A stretch of 29,204 bases of DNA from an uncultured Treponema sp. (GTDB lineage Bacteria > Spirochaetota > Spirochaetia > Treponematales > Treponemataceae). Location: contig CALDWC010000004.1 in assembly GCA_937923945.1 (NCBI GenBank), positions 1 to 29,204 of the forward strand, written 5' to 3'. The translations under genes and the position numbers were made by a program. The notes beneath the pieces were generated by a model. The model worked only from the letters and a program-made list of their open reading frames with translations, was not told the origin of the DNA and ran no database searches. Position 1 is the first letter of the stretch, and each line of letters opens with the position of its first letter. This document shows, in pieces, positions 15,366 to 23,047 of this stretch.

Positions 15366-16322
15366 ATGAAAAAGATCGTATTTTCTCTTTTTGTTTTTTT
15401 ATCCGTTATTTCGTGTTCAATTCAACAGATGGCATACAACTCAATTGCTCCGCTTCCCGAACAAAAGCAAAAAGCGGCGGCAAAACAGAAATCGAAAAAT
15501 GCCGGTAACCCGATTTTAGCCTTTACCGGAGAAAGTGATGTGCAACTCGTCGCGGATTCATTTCCGGTATTGCTCAAAACGGTCGAAATGCTGCACTTTA
15601 ATGATCCTTCTCATCGCGGCGTTTCGATTATGGCAGGGCAACTTTATGTAATGTACGCGAACGCCTTCGTTGAGCGTTCGGCAAAGCACATGAGCGATGA
15701 TGATTATGAAGCAAAGCACGCTGAATTGATGCGCGCAAAAAAATTTTATGCACGCGGTGCGGACTATGTTTTGCAAGCGCTTGAGCTTGAGTATCCGGGA
15801 CTGAAGCAAAAACTTTTCAGCTTTGATGAAGTCGAAGTGATCGAAGCCGTACAAAAACTTCGTGTTCATGATGTAGAAGCAATCTTTTTCGGTGCATCAG
15901 GGATTTTGGGTGCTTTTTCGCTTGATCCGATGGATGCCGACATACTTGAAAAAGTGAATGCTGCCCGCTTGATGTTGGAACGGGCGTGTGAATTAAATCC
16001 GGGCTACAGCGACGGTGCGCTCTGGGAAGTTTTAACTTCGTTCTATGCAGCCGCGCCCGATTCATTCGGCGGCGGTATGGAAAAAGCGAAAGCGGCATAC
16101 GAAAAAGCGCTTGCGTACTCAAAAGGGCAAAGTGCGTCAACGTACCTCACCTACGCAACCGCATTTTGTGTACCGGCACAGGACGGAAAAGGCTTTGATA
16201 AAGCATTGAAGCAAGCGCTGGCGATTGACCCGGACGCAAATCCGGAAACACGACTGATGACCACGCTTTCACAAATCGATGCTCGCTGGATGCAAAAACA
16301 CCGTAGCGAATTTATCTACTAA
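15366..16322 (+). CDS. TatT-like TRAP-associated lipoprotein
   Basis: 318 residues. The signal peptide ends in the lipobox LSVISC (Cys at about 17), so the protein should be lipid-anchored and periplasmic. The rest is helical and TPR-like, as in the T. pallidum TatT protein (Tp0956). Visible pieces include GVSIMAGQLYVMYANAFVE, ARLMLERACELNPGYSDGAL, SFGGGMEKAKAAYEKAL and AFCVPAQDGKGFDKALKQAL. In T. pallidum TatT works with the binding protein TatP (Tp0957) and a TRAP transporter encoded alongside it. Here the next gene is a MATE exporter, so the expected partners are absent locally. AAGGA at 15351-15355 supports the start. Confidence 0.85.
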   Translation: MKKIVFSLFVFLSVISCSIQQMAYNSIAPLPEQKQKAAAKQKSKNAGNPILAFTGESDVQLVADSFPVLLKTVEMLHFNDPSHRGVSIMAGQLYVMYANAFVERSAKHMSDDDYEAKHAELMRAKKFYARGADYVLQALELEYPGLKQKLFSFDEVEVIEAVQKLRVHDVEAIFFGASGILGAFSLDPMDADILEKVNAARLMLERACELNPGYSDGALWEVLTSFYAAAPDSFGGGMEKAKAAYEKALAYSKGQSASTYLTYATAFCVPAQDGKGFDKALKQALAIDPDANPETRLMTTLSQIDARWMQKHRSEFIY

Positions 16323-16334
16323 ACAATTACGTTT

Positions 16335-17699
16335 ATGGAACCGACAGTACAGAAAAAATCTTTTTTTGACAGAATATTTTTGAAAACGCTTTTTGTTATC
16401 GCAATTCCTATCATGATGCAAAATCTTTTGAATTCGCTCGTGAATATTTTGGATGCGGTGATGATCGGACAACTGGGCACCACGGAAATTGCAGCCGTTG
16501 GTTTGGGTAATCAGTTGTTCTTTTTGCTCAATTTGGTTTTGTACGGAACGGCTTCGGGCGGTTTGGTTTTCACCGCACAGTTTTGGGGCAAAAAAGATTT
16601 ACCCGGTTTGCGGAAATCATTCGGACTTTCGCTGTGTGCCGCGTTGTTTATCAGTACCGTATTTACCGCAGCGTGTGTTTTAGCGCCGGAGCAAATTCTC
16701 CATCTTTATTCAAAAGACACGGCGGTGATTAAAATCGGTGCAATATATTTACGTACTGTTGCATGGTGTTTTATTCCGTTTGCAATCAGCTGCATGTTTA
16801 TGTTTACGCTGCGGGCGATTGAAGAAGTGCGGCTTGCCGTTGTTATTACGCTCATTTCCCTTTTTGTCAATTTGATATTAAATATGCTCTTGATTTTCGG
16901 GCATTTCGGTTTTCCGAAGCTCGGCGTAAAAGGTGCCGCCATTGCAACCGTTACGGCACGAACGGTTGAGCTTTTTGCTTATATTATTATCACCAAGAAA
17001 AAAAAGCTTCCGATTTTGGGACGCCTTTCCGAACACTTTTCGTTTTCCGGAAGATTTGTCGTTACTTTTTTTATCGTGGTGCTGCCTGTTATTTGTAACG
17101 AATCGCTTTGGTCTCTCGGCATCACTTTTCAGCATAAAATATTTGCCGGTTTGAATACGCTTTCGTATGCCGCATTCAGCATCACCAATACGGTATCGCA
17201 GCTTACCTGGGTTGTGTTTATCGGATTGGGAAACAGCGTCAGTATTTTAATCGGTAAAAAAATCGGTGAAGGGAATTACGGTGAGGCGAAAAACTATGCG
17301 GCAAATATCGCAGGTTTTGCTCCGGTTGTAGCAATTTTTGTCGGAATGTTGCTTGTTCCGATTTCGTTTTTAGTACCGTATATTTTCAAAGTAGAGCAAG
17401 AAGTATATTTACAAGCGCAGCAGTTTTTTATTATTTTAGCGCTTTGCTATCCGTTGAAGGCTTTTAATATGGTGATGGTGGTCGGCGTTGTCCGCGCAGG
17501 AGGGGACACAAAGTTCGGCGTTGTTTATGATACGCTTTTTATGTGGATTGTTTCGCTTCCGCTCAGTTTTACTTTATCGGTGTTTACAACGTTGCCGTCT
17601 TGGGTGATTTACCTCTTTCTTTTTGCCGACGAACCGATAAAAGCCTGTCTCGGACTGTGGCGCTTGCGGTCGGGTAAATGGCTCCATTCGGTCGTGTAA
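16335..17699 (+). CDS. MATE family multidrug/organic cation exporter
   Basis: 454 residues with about twelve membrane spans. Typical MATE features include IAIPIMMQNLLNSLVNILDAVMIGQLGT at the N-terminus, a QFWGKKD loop between TM2 and TM3, and the repeated pattern in the second half (SNTVSQ-like SITNTVSQLTWVVF, GLGNSVSILIGKKIGEG). It should export cationic or planar compounds in exchange for sodium or protons. It begins 12 bases after tatT without its own ribosome binding site, so it probably depends on the tatT transcript. It converges on fliY, with a hairpin in the gap. Confidence 0.93.
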   Translation: MEPTVQKKSFFDRIFLKTLFVIAIPIMMQNLLNSLVNILDAVMIGQLGTTEIAAVGLGNQLFFLLNLVLYGTASGGLVFTAQFWGKKDLPGLRKSFGLSLCAALFISTVFTAACVLAPEQILHLYSKDTAVIKIGAIYLRTVAWCFIPFAISCMFMFTLRAIEEVRLAVVITLISLFVNLILNMLLIFGHFGFPKLGVKGAAIATVTARTVELFAYIIITKKKKLPILGRLSEHFSFSGRFVVTFFIVVLPVICNESLWSLGITFQHKIFAGLNTLSYAAFSITNTVSQLTWVVFIGLGNSVSILIGKKIGEGNYGEAKNYAANIAGFAPVVAIFVGMLLVPISFLVPYIFKVEQEVYLQAQQFFIILALCYPLKAFNMVMVVGVVRAGGDTKFGVVYDTLFMWIVSLPLSFTLSVFTTLPSWVIYLFLFADEPIKACLGLWRLRSGKWLHSVV

Positions 17700-17734
17700 C
17701 GTTGCCTGACGGTATTTTAAAAATAATAAAAGAG

Positions 17735-17764
17735 AGCCTCCAAGAACATTTGTTTTTAGAGGCT
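17735..17764. terminator. Bidirectional terminator between the MATE gene and fliY
   Basis: AGCCTC at 17735-17740 pairs with GAGGCT at 17759-17764. Inside, AAGAAC pairs with GTTTTT by one wobble pair. A-rich sequence on the left side would give a U tract for transcripts coming from fliY. Confidence 0.65.
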
Positions 17765-17784
17765 TCCGTACGTCGGCGACGGCG

Positions 17785-18939
17785 CTATTTTGTTAAGCTG
17801 TTTGCTCTATCGTTCGGTGAAAGAATTTCCGTAACACGAACGCCGAAGTTTTCTTCAATAACAACAACTTCGCCTTTTGCAATCGGCTTGTGATTAACCA
17901 AAATATCGACGCTTTCACCGGCGAGTTTATCCAGCGAGATAATATGTCCTTCGCCCATTCCGAGTATTTCTCGAACGGTTTTTTTGGTGCGTCCCAGTTC
18001 AACCGTGAGTTCCATCAGAACGTCCATGATTAAACCGATATTATTTTTATTTTCACCACCGTCAAAACTTTGGAGTTGCGGGTAGGCGATAGGTTGCACG
18101 GTTGGATTTGAACCGGCACTTTGAATGTTTTGTGATTGCATACCTGTATTTATTTGACCAAAATCGCTCATATTGATGCCTCCTGAAAAATTCGCCTGCA
18201 TTTGCGGTTGAGCTTGCTGTTGTTGTTCGATCGAATTTTTTGTTTCCGTGCTGTTTGTTTTCGGTTGTTTTGCCGTCGATTGCGGAGCAGAAGTACCATT
18301 AATCGTTTCGGCAATTTTTGTTGCGGCATCGTCATTGACTACTTCCCAAAAGGTAAATGAAGAGCCGTCAACCGTAATTTCGTATGTAATGATTGCAAAG
18401 GATTTTTGCGGCAGCCGAATCATCGCTTTCGGAATATTCATCGATTCAGGCGGATTGTGTGAAACCCCTTTTAAGCCGATAGCGTCAAATTCGGTGATTT
18501 CCGCACTGAGACACTGACCGATTACTTCGCTGACAATGGAAAGTGCCATATCATCAATATCCGCCTTCTCTTCATGATTAACCAGTCCGACAATTTTTGC
18601 CGCCATTTCATGGGGTAGAATAAACAGATGATCGCCGGATAAGCCCGAAGCAAAATCGCAGGTTGATGCCACAACAAGTTCAGGAACAATTTGCATAAAT
18701 GCTTCTCTATTCATGCTTGAATAACTTGTTCCGGTAACTTTTGTTTCACTTCCGGTCATTGAAGTCAGATTTTCTTCAAACGCTTTGCACGGATTTACTA
18801 AAAATGTTTTAAATGCTTTTCCCTTAAAATCGGAAACATCGGTTTTTTCGGGGACAACTTCAGGAGCAGCCGCTCCACCCATATCCATACCTGATAACAA
18901 TGCATCGATTTCGTCTTGTGAAATTGAACCATCACTCAT
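17785..18939 (-). CDS. fliY: Flagellar switch protein FliY
   Basis: 384 residues from the ATG at 18939. It starts with MSDGSISQDEIDALLSGM, the FliM-like CheY-binding motif. A CheC/FliM-like middle domain follows (about 50-205), then a glutamine-rich linker (about 215-280). The C-terminal FliN/SpoA domain is at about 295-375 (MDVLMELTVELGRTKKTVRE, then VDILVNHKPIAKGEVVVIEENFG split across two strands). It is part of the rotor C-ring. The start overlaps the fliM stop codon by eight bases and is preceded by GAGGGGGAG. An ATG eleven codons upstream lies inside fliM and is less likely. In T. pallidum fliO follows fliY; here it lies about 10 kb away. Confidence 0.93.
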   Translation of the reverse strand: MSDGSISQDEIDALLSGMDMGGAAAPEVVPEKTDVSDFKGKAFKTFLVNPCKAFEENLTSMTGSETKVTGTSYSSMNREAFMQIVPELVVASTCDFASGLSGDHLFILPHEMAAKIVGLVNHEEKADIDDMALSIVSEVIGQCLSAEITEFDAIGLKGVSHNPPESMNIPKAMIRLPQKSFAIITYEITVDGSSFTFWEVVNDDAATKIAETINGTSAPQSTAKQPKTNSTETKNSIEQQQQAQPQMQANFSGGINMSDFGQINTGMQSQNIQSAGSNPTVQPIAYPQLQSFDGGENKNNIGLIMDVLMELTVELGRTKKTVREILGMGEGHIISLDKLAGESVDILVNHKPIAKGEVVVIEENFGVRVTEILSPNDRANSLTK

Positions 18940-19966
18940 AATAATTCTCCCCCTCTTCAGATAGATTTTCAAAATCTTCTTCGGTTATATCTTCGGTTTT
19001 TCCTAAAAGCTGCACTGCAACACGTTTTCCGATTACACCGGGCTGACAGTAAAATTTTTGTCGATTTCCGACACTTAACGTAAAAGGATCCCCGACTTGT
19101 ACACTCGGCAAACGGATAATGTCGCCGACACCTAATGAAAGAACGTCCCGTACTGAAACATCCAAGCTGCCGATTTCCGCGGTAACATCCACTTCAACAG
19201 CGGATAATTTTTCTTTCAAAACCGCTAAATGTTGTGTCGTTGAACTGCGGCGGACAGAAGTAAACCAGTACTGCGTTGAAAGTTTTGACACGACCGGCTC
19301 AACGGTCACATAAGGCAAACAGAAATTCATCATGCCTTCTTCTTCGCCGACTTTTACTTCAAGCGTTACTAAAATAACAATGTCATTCGGCGGGACGATT
19401 TGTGCAAACTGAGGAGTTGTTTCAATCGTGCCGAGTCGCGGACGCAAGTCAATAACCAAGTTCCATGCTTCCCGCATATTCGCTAAAATTTTAACGATAA
19501 TGCCTTCCATAACCGAGCTTTCAATATCGGTTAATTCACGCTGAATTTTGATACTCTGCCCTTTACCGCCGAAAAGCCTGTCGATAATCGAAAAAGTTAT
19601 TGACGGGTCAATTTCCAAAACGGCACTTCCGGGAAGCGGATCCATATTAATCACCGCGAGCGTTGTCGGGGTCGGAATTGAACGGATAAACTCTTCGTAG
19701 GTTAACTGCTCAACCGTCGCCACGTGAACGTGAGCGAGCGTCCTCAACTGAGCCGAAAGCGTCGTCGTTGTTTGACGCGCAAACGTTTCGTGCATCATTT
19801 TTATCGTTCTGGTTTGCTCGGTTGAAAACTTATCCGGACGCTTAAAGTCGTAAATTTTAATTTTACGGTTATCGTTAATCGACTTAAAATCTTCCGGTTC
19901 CGTGTCGCCCGAACTGATTGCCGTTAAAAGCTGGTCTATTTCGTCTTGCGAAAGCATGTCAGTCAT
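18932..19966 (-). CDS. fliM: Flagellar motor switch protein FliM
   Basis: 344 residues, the normal length. The N-terminal MLSQDEIDQLLTAI binds phosphorylated CheY. The middle domain includes RTIKMMHETFARQ and EEFIRSIPTPTTLAVINMDP. GGKGQ and the FMN/SpoA-type C-terminal domain (DVSVRDVLSLGVGDIIRL, then VGNRQKFYCQPGVIGKRVAVQ in part) complete it. It forms the middle of the switch complex between FliG and FliN/FliY. It begins four bases after the fliL stop codon and shares eight bases with fliY, so the three genes form one operon. Confidence 0.96.
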   Translation of the reverse strand: MTDMLSQDEIDQLLTAISSGDTEPEDFKSINDNRKIKIYDFKRPDKFSTEQTRTIKMMHETFARQTTTTLSAQLRTLAHVHVATVEQLTYEEFIRSIPTPTTLAVINMDPLPGSAVLEIDPSITFSIIDRLFGGKGQSIKIQRELTDIESSVMEGIIVKILANMREAWNLVIDLRPRLGTIETTPQFAQIVPPNDIVILVTLEVKVGEEEGMMNFCLPYVTVEPVVSKLSTQYWFTSVRRSSTTQHLAVLKEKLSAVEVDVTAEIGSLDVSVRDVLSLGVGDIIRLPSVQVGDPFTLSVGNRQKFYCQPGVIGKRVAVQLLGKTEDITEEDFENLSEEGENYYE

Positions 19967-19970
19967 AGTG

Positions 19971-20519
19971 CTATTCCTGTAATAACAAATTGTATTTGTC
20001 GATCATTACTCGTTTAATTTTTCCTTTTGTCAGGATATTATCGTTGATTAAATTCCGAATTTCAATTTTAACCGTTTCAGCGTTATCGGCAAGTTCATCG
20101 TATGTTTTACCTTTAAAGTAAAATAGTAAAAAATCTTGAATTTCCACTGAACGGGCAGCAATTTCACCGGGAGTATTTTTATCGTCCTGTGAGTATCCCA
20201 GATTGACTTTTACCTGAACCGTTGCAGGCGGTTGTCCTGCAAGATTTGTAGAAACGGTGTCAATATTGGTATAATACGTTAAAATCTCACTCGTATCGCG
20301 ATACTCCGGAGATGTCGGATAATCCGTATATCCTTTTCCTTTTTTATCCCGTATTGTTACTGTAATCAACGTGATTGCAACTACAAAAATACCGACCGCC
20401 AAAACAATCGCGACCCATTTCAAAATCATAGGCAAAATCGAGCTTTTCTTCGCCGTCTTTACCGTCGCCTCTTCAGGCACTTCATCGGTCATTGAACCTA
20501 TTGTGTCTTTATCTGCCAT
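19971..20519 (-). CDS. fliL: Flagellar basal-body-associated protein FliL
   Basis: 182 residues from the ATG at 20519. A short acidic cytoplasmic N-terminus is followed by one membrane span (ILPMILKWVAIVLAVGIFVVA and a few more residues, about 27-55) and a periplasmic FliL domain ending in KIKRVMIDKYNLLLQE. FliL associates with the stator and basal body and supports torque in spirochetes. The start at 20519 is preceded by GGAGGA. An in-frame ATG at 20537 would lie at or before the transcription start predicted from the sigma-28 promoter, so it is rejected. It is the first gene of the fliL-fliM-fliY operon. Confidence 0.88.
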   Translation of the reverse strand: MADKDTIGSMTDEVPEEATVKTAKKSSILPMILKWVAIVLAVGIFVVAITLITVTIRDKKGKGYTDYPTSPEYRDTSEILTYYTNIDTVSTNLAGQPPATVQVKVNLGYSQDDKNTPGEIAARSVEIQDFLLFYFKGKTYDELADNAETVKIEIRNLINDNILTKGKIKRVMIDKYNLLLQE

Positions 20520-20537
20520 AAATCCTCCGTCATTCAA

Positions 20538-20564
20538 TTATCGGCATGAAAAAAAAAGCATTTA
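20538..20564 (-). promoter_or_regulatory. Sigma-28 (FliA) flagellar promoter of fliL-fliM-fliY
   Basis: On the minus strand TAAA (20561-20564) and GCCGATAA (20538-20545) are separated by exactly 15 bases, the full sigma-28 consensus TAAA-N15-GCCGATAA. Transcription would start near 20531, just ahead of the GGAGGA ribosome binding site. Sigma-28 control of switch-complex genes would be unusual, as these are normally expressed early. Confidence 0.75.
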
Positions 20565-20621
20565 GTTTTATTATGTGAAAACTAGTGTACACAATGTGAG
20601 GATAAAAGTCTAGAGGAAAAA

Positions 20622-21467
20622 TTATTCGCCGATTCGTTTCCAGTGCCAGCCGAATACCGAGTGTGCATTGGTTACGACCATAAATGCTTTTTCGTCGTTT
20701 TGCGCTAAGTAGGTTTTGAGTTTGACAAAATCACGGCGAGATATAACCGTTTGAATCACGGAACGTTCCGCCTTGGTGAATGCTCCGGTTGCTTTGTACA
20801 CATTTGCCGATCGTCCGAGTTTAACCAAAAAGCCGCATAGCTCGTCGGGTTTATCCGTATTGATGACGCAGTATTTGCTGCTGTTTATTCCTTCAATCGT
20901 TGAATCAATGACGAGCCCGTTGATAATAACTCCAACCAGCGAGAAAAGCGCAATTTCTCGACCGTAGGCGAAACCGGCAAACAGCGTAATGATAAAGTCG
21001 CTTATTAAGCAGCCTTTTCCCAAATCGAGTCCCGTGTACTTTTGTATAATCATCGCAAAAATATCGCTGCCGCCGGTCGACGCATATTGGTTCAGCACCA
21101 AGCCTACACCGGTACCGTAAATCAGCACGGCAACGACCAGCTGCAAAAACATGTTTTCAACGAGCGGTTCATGTATCGGGATAAAAACTTCCAAAAGCCA
21201 CACCACCGCGGAAAGTCCCAAACTGGCACATACGGTTTTTAAACCGAATTTGTTACCGATAATTAAAAAGCCTAAAGCAAACAAAACAATGTTTATCAGC
21301 ACTAACAAAGCTCCGGTAGAAAGCGGAAGATACTTTGAAAGCACCAAAGCCATACCGGTTGCCCCACCGAGCGAAAGTTTTGCCGGCAATAAAAAAAAGT
21401 GAATCGCGGCGGCAATCATCAACACGCCGATCGTGACGGATAAAAAGCTTACGACTTTGTTTTTCAT
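20622..21467 (-). CDS. YitT family membrane protein (DUF161 plus DUF2179)
   Basis: 281 residues. Five or six membrane spans fill the first two thirds. Family landmarks are FLLPAKLSLGGATGMALVLS near residues 25-45, VLNQYASTGGSDIFAMII near the middle and DFIITLFAGFAYG further on. A soluble C-terminal DUF2179 domain follows (KYCVINTDKPDELCGFLVK, then TGAFTKAERSVIQTVISRRD). The biochemical function of the family is not established. A promoter is present upstream (21514-21541). It ends about 100 bases before fliL on the same strand, but fliL has its own sigma-28 promoter. Confidence 0.9.
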   Translation of the reverse strand: MKNKVVSFLSVTIGVLMIAAAIHFFLLPAKLSLGGATGMALVLSKYLPLSTGALLVLINIVLFALGFLIIGNKFGLKTVCASLGLSAVVWLLEVFIPIHEPLVENMFLQLVVAVLIYGTGVGLVLNQYASTGGSDIFAMIIQKYTGLDLGKGCLISDFIITLFAGFAYGREIALFSLVGVIINGLVIDSTIEGINSSKYCVINTDKPDELCGFLVKLGRSANVYKATGAFTKAERSVIQTVISRRDFVKLKTYLAQNDEKAFMVVTNAHSVFGWHWKRIGE

Positions 21468-21513
21468 ACTGTACGCCCTTTTGATAATTAATATATGCGT
21501 TTTATGCTATGCA

Positions 21514-21541
21514 ATTATAGAACTTTATCAAAACTTTACAA
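21514..21541 (-). promoter_or_regulatory. Putative promoter of the YitT-family gene
   Basis: On the minus strand TTGTAA (21536-21541) and TATAAT (21514-21519) are 16 bases apart. Transcription would start near 21507, about 40 bases ahead of the ATG. Confidence 0.5.
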
Positions 21542-21615
21542 GAGAGAAACGTGGTGCAAATATCATATGCGTTGAGATAAAATATCCCTATTTGAAAAAA
21601 CAAATTGATTACGGC

Positions 21616-21643
21616 TTGACTTTTTTTGCTATTTTATTATAAT
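21616..21643 (+). promoter_or_regulatory. Promoter of the tRNA pair
   Basis: TTGACT at 21616-21621 and TATAAT at 21638-21643 are 16 bases apart. The start would be near 21650, five bases before tRNA-His. Confidence 0.7.
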
Positions 21644-21654
21644 GAAATAACCGT

Positions 21655-21728
21655 GGTGGACGTAGTTCAGTTGGTAGAGCCCCAGATTGTGGATCTGGTT
21701 GTCGTGGGTTCGAGCCCCACCGTCCACA
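21655..21728 (+). tRNA. tRNA-His (anticodon GTG)
   Basis: Acceptor stem GTGGACG/CGTCCAC (21656-21662 and 21721-21727), D arm GTTC/GAGC, anticodon arm CCAGA-TTGTGGA-TCTGG with anticodon GTG, and T arm GTGGG-TTCGAGC-CCCAC. The extra G at position -1 expected for tRNA-His is encoded at 21655. The base at position 73 is A (21728), whereas most bacteria have C73 pairing with G-1. CCA is not encoded. Confidence 0.95.
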
Positions 21729-21734
21729 TATTTT

Positions 21735-21808
21735 GCGTTCGTAGCTCAGTTGGATAGAGCAACGGACTTCGAATCCGTAGGTCGCACGTTCGAATCGTGT
21801 CGGACGCA
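21735..21808 (+). tRNA. tRNA-Arg (anticodon TCG)
   Basis: Acceptor stem GCGTTCG/CGGACGC, D arm GCTC/GAGC, anticodon arm ACGGA-CTTCGAA-TCCGT with anticodon TCG (reads CGA-type arginine codons), and T arm GCACG-TTCGAAT-CGTGT. The discriminator is A at 21808 and CCA is not encoded. It lies six bases after tRNA-His and is probably processed from the same transcript. Confidence 0.95.
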
Positions 21809-21811
21809 ATT

Positions 21812-21964
21812 ATGGATGAAATTACCTGTAAAGAGGGGTTACCGAACGGTTTTCCCTCTAAACCGGAGACGATAACGCCCGATAATTCGACGGAAACGCT
21901 TCTCGATAAGCAAGCCGCTTTGAAGAAATTCCTTGATGATTATGAAAGTTATTTTGCCCACTGA
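21812..21964 (+). CDS. Possible small protein (50 aa) behind the tRNA pair
   Basis: An ATG three bases after tRNA-Arg opens a 50-residue frame beginning MDEITCKEGLPNGF and ending KKFLDDYESYFAH. It is acidic and has no signal or membrane span. There is no ribosome binding site, since the tRNA directly precedes it, so the frame may be untranslated or start further in. I do not recognise it. Its composition looks more like a protein than a random frame, but the evidence is weak. Confidence 0.3.
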   Translation: MDEITCKEGLPNGFPSKPETITPDNSTETLLDKQAALKKFLDDYESYFAH

Positions 21965-22031
21965 TAGGCTAGTCGGTAACCGGCGGTTACGTTGGACACA
22001 TCATACATCCTATCAATTTAGTTTCGATTTT

Positions 22032-22529
22032 TTACGATTCTCCGCCGGTTAAAATGAGGTTTTCCATTTCAGCCATATTTCGATTAAAAAAGTATGTTTG
22101 TAAAACTTCCGCTTTTCCAATGGCATCTTTAATTTTATTGGTTTTGTCATACGCGAGCTTTGTTTGCTTACCGTTTTTGAATACGACCGTAACCTCAGTG
22201 AATGATGCTTTGGTGATGGGACGTTGAAACTCAAAGACGGTTACCGCTTTGATGTCATCAAACGAAATCTTCTTTTTGAACGGCGTCAAGATAAAACCGA
22301 ATGTACGCGTCGCTTCACTTGTCGTCATGTTAAAACTCCAAGCGTCTTCGTAAATACTCAACAAAAAGCAAAACGTTCCGAGTACAAGCATAAAAATTGA
22401 AATAACATTGAGGTGAAAGCCCGTTATATTTGCGATTAAAACCATCGTGCCGAATAAAAATGCGATAATGCGCAGAAAAAGCGGCAACGATTCAAAGGAA
22501 ATCGTGTTTTGTGTTGTTTGCTGTTTCAT
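22032..22529 (-). CDS. Small membrane protein of unknown function (165 aa)
   Basis: Two membrane spans at about 20-40 (FLRIIAFLFGTMVLIANITGF) and 45-65 (VISIFMLVLGTFCFLLSI) precede a soluble part with strands such as KKISFDDIKAVTVFEF and FTEVTVVFKNGKQTKLAYD. This layout resembles small proteins with a membrane hairpin and a PH-like domain, but I cannot name the family. The start at 22529 is chosen because the frame further upstream runs through the tmRNA gene. GGA lies a few bases before this ATG. It begins 30 bases downstream of the tmRNA 3' end on the same strand. Confidence 0.65.
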   Translation of the reverse strand: MKQQTTQNTISFESLPLFLRIIAFLFGTMVLIANITGFHLNVISIFMLVLGTFCFLLSIYEDAWSFNMTTSEATRTFGFILTPFKKKISFDDIKAVTVFEFQRPITKASFTEVTVVFKNGKQTKLAYDKTNKIKDAIGKAEVLQTYFFNRNMAEMENLILTGGES

Positions 22530-22558
22530 ACGTTCCGACAAATCCTTATTGGTTACTA

Positions 22559-22922
22559 TGGAGATGGGGGGAATTGAACCCCCGTCCTGAAAGGCTCCCC
22601 GATTAGCTTCTCCATGCTCTTTGACACGATTAGATTTCACGCAACGGACGCAGTGCCAAAAGCGCCGTCCCGCTACCGTACATGGTAATTGTTCGCACCT
22701 TGCACGGAAAGGTATCAAACAATGAGCTTTTAAATGTGACAGGAGATAGACAAACAAAAAGCTCAAAAGTTTTGTAAACTCCCGTCGTTACGCAGCTAAG
22801 GCGTATTCGAAACTGTCGTTATTTGCGCCAGTTAAATTTTTGCCCGAGATTTTAGAAGGTTTAGGCGTACCTTCGCATGCAACTTTATCAAAAAACCAAC
22901 CAGTCGAAACCGGAACATCCCC
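22559..22922 (-). ncRNA. ssrA: Transfer-messenger RNA (tmRNA)
   Basis: 364 bases. The 5' end GGGGATG (22916-22922), followed by the conserved GGTTTCGACTGG, pairs as acceptor stem with the 3' CATCTCC (22560-22566). The T arm GGGGGTTCAATTCCCCC is intact, and CCA is not encoded. The tag reading frame at 22788-22826 gives ANNDSFEYALAA and then TAA, ending in the usual ALAA degradation signal. This closely resembles the T. pallidum tag as I remember it (ANSDSFDYALAA). tmRNA rescues stalled ribosomes together with SmpB. Confidence 0.97.
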
Positions 22923-22937
22923 AAAAGCTGTTTATAT

Positions 22938-22966
22938 ATTATAATGAAAATACATTCCTTTGTCAA
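22938..22966 (-). promoter_or_regulatory. Full-consensus sigma-70 promoter of ssrA
   Basis: On the minus strand TTGACA (22961-22966) and TATAAT (22938-22943) are exactly 17 bases apart, a perfect match to consensus, as expected for a strongly expressed stable RNA. Transcription should start near 22931, about nine bases before the mature 5' end. Confidence 0.85.
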
Positions 22967-23011
22967 TGGTTACATTTTATATTGTTGCATCCCCGTGAAA
23001 ATATTGTCCTA

Positions 23012-23040
23012 TTGACATAAAGCATAAATTGTAGTATTTT
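23012..23040 (+). promoter_or_regulatory. Putative promoter of alaS
   Basis: TTGACA at 23012-23017 and TATTTT at 23035-23040 are 17 bases apart. The predicted start falls at about 23047, one base before the alaS ATG, so the transcript would be leaderless. Confidence 0.5.
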
Positions 23041-23047
23041 TTCGCCT

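Noticed and set aside
22530..22766. N-terminal extension of the small membrane protein
   Set aside because: This part of the frame is the tmRNA gene read as protein, so the protein start was set at 22529.
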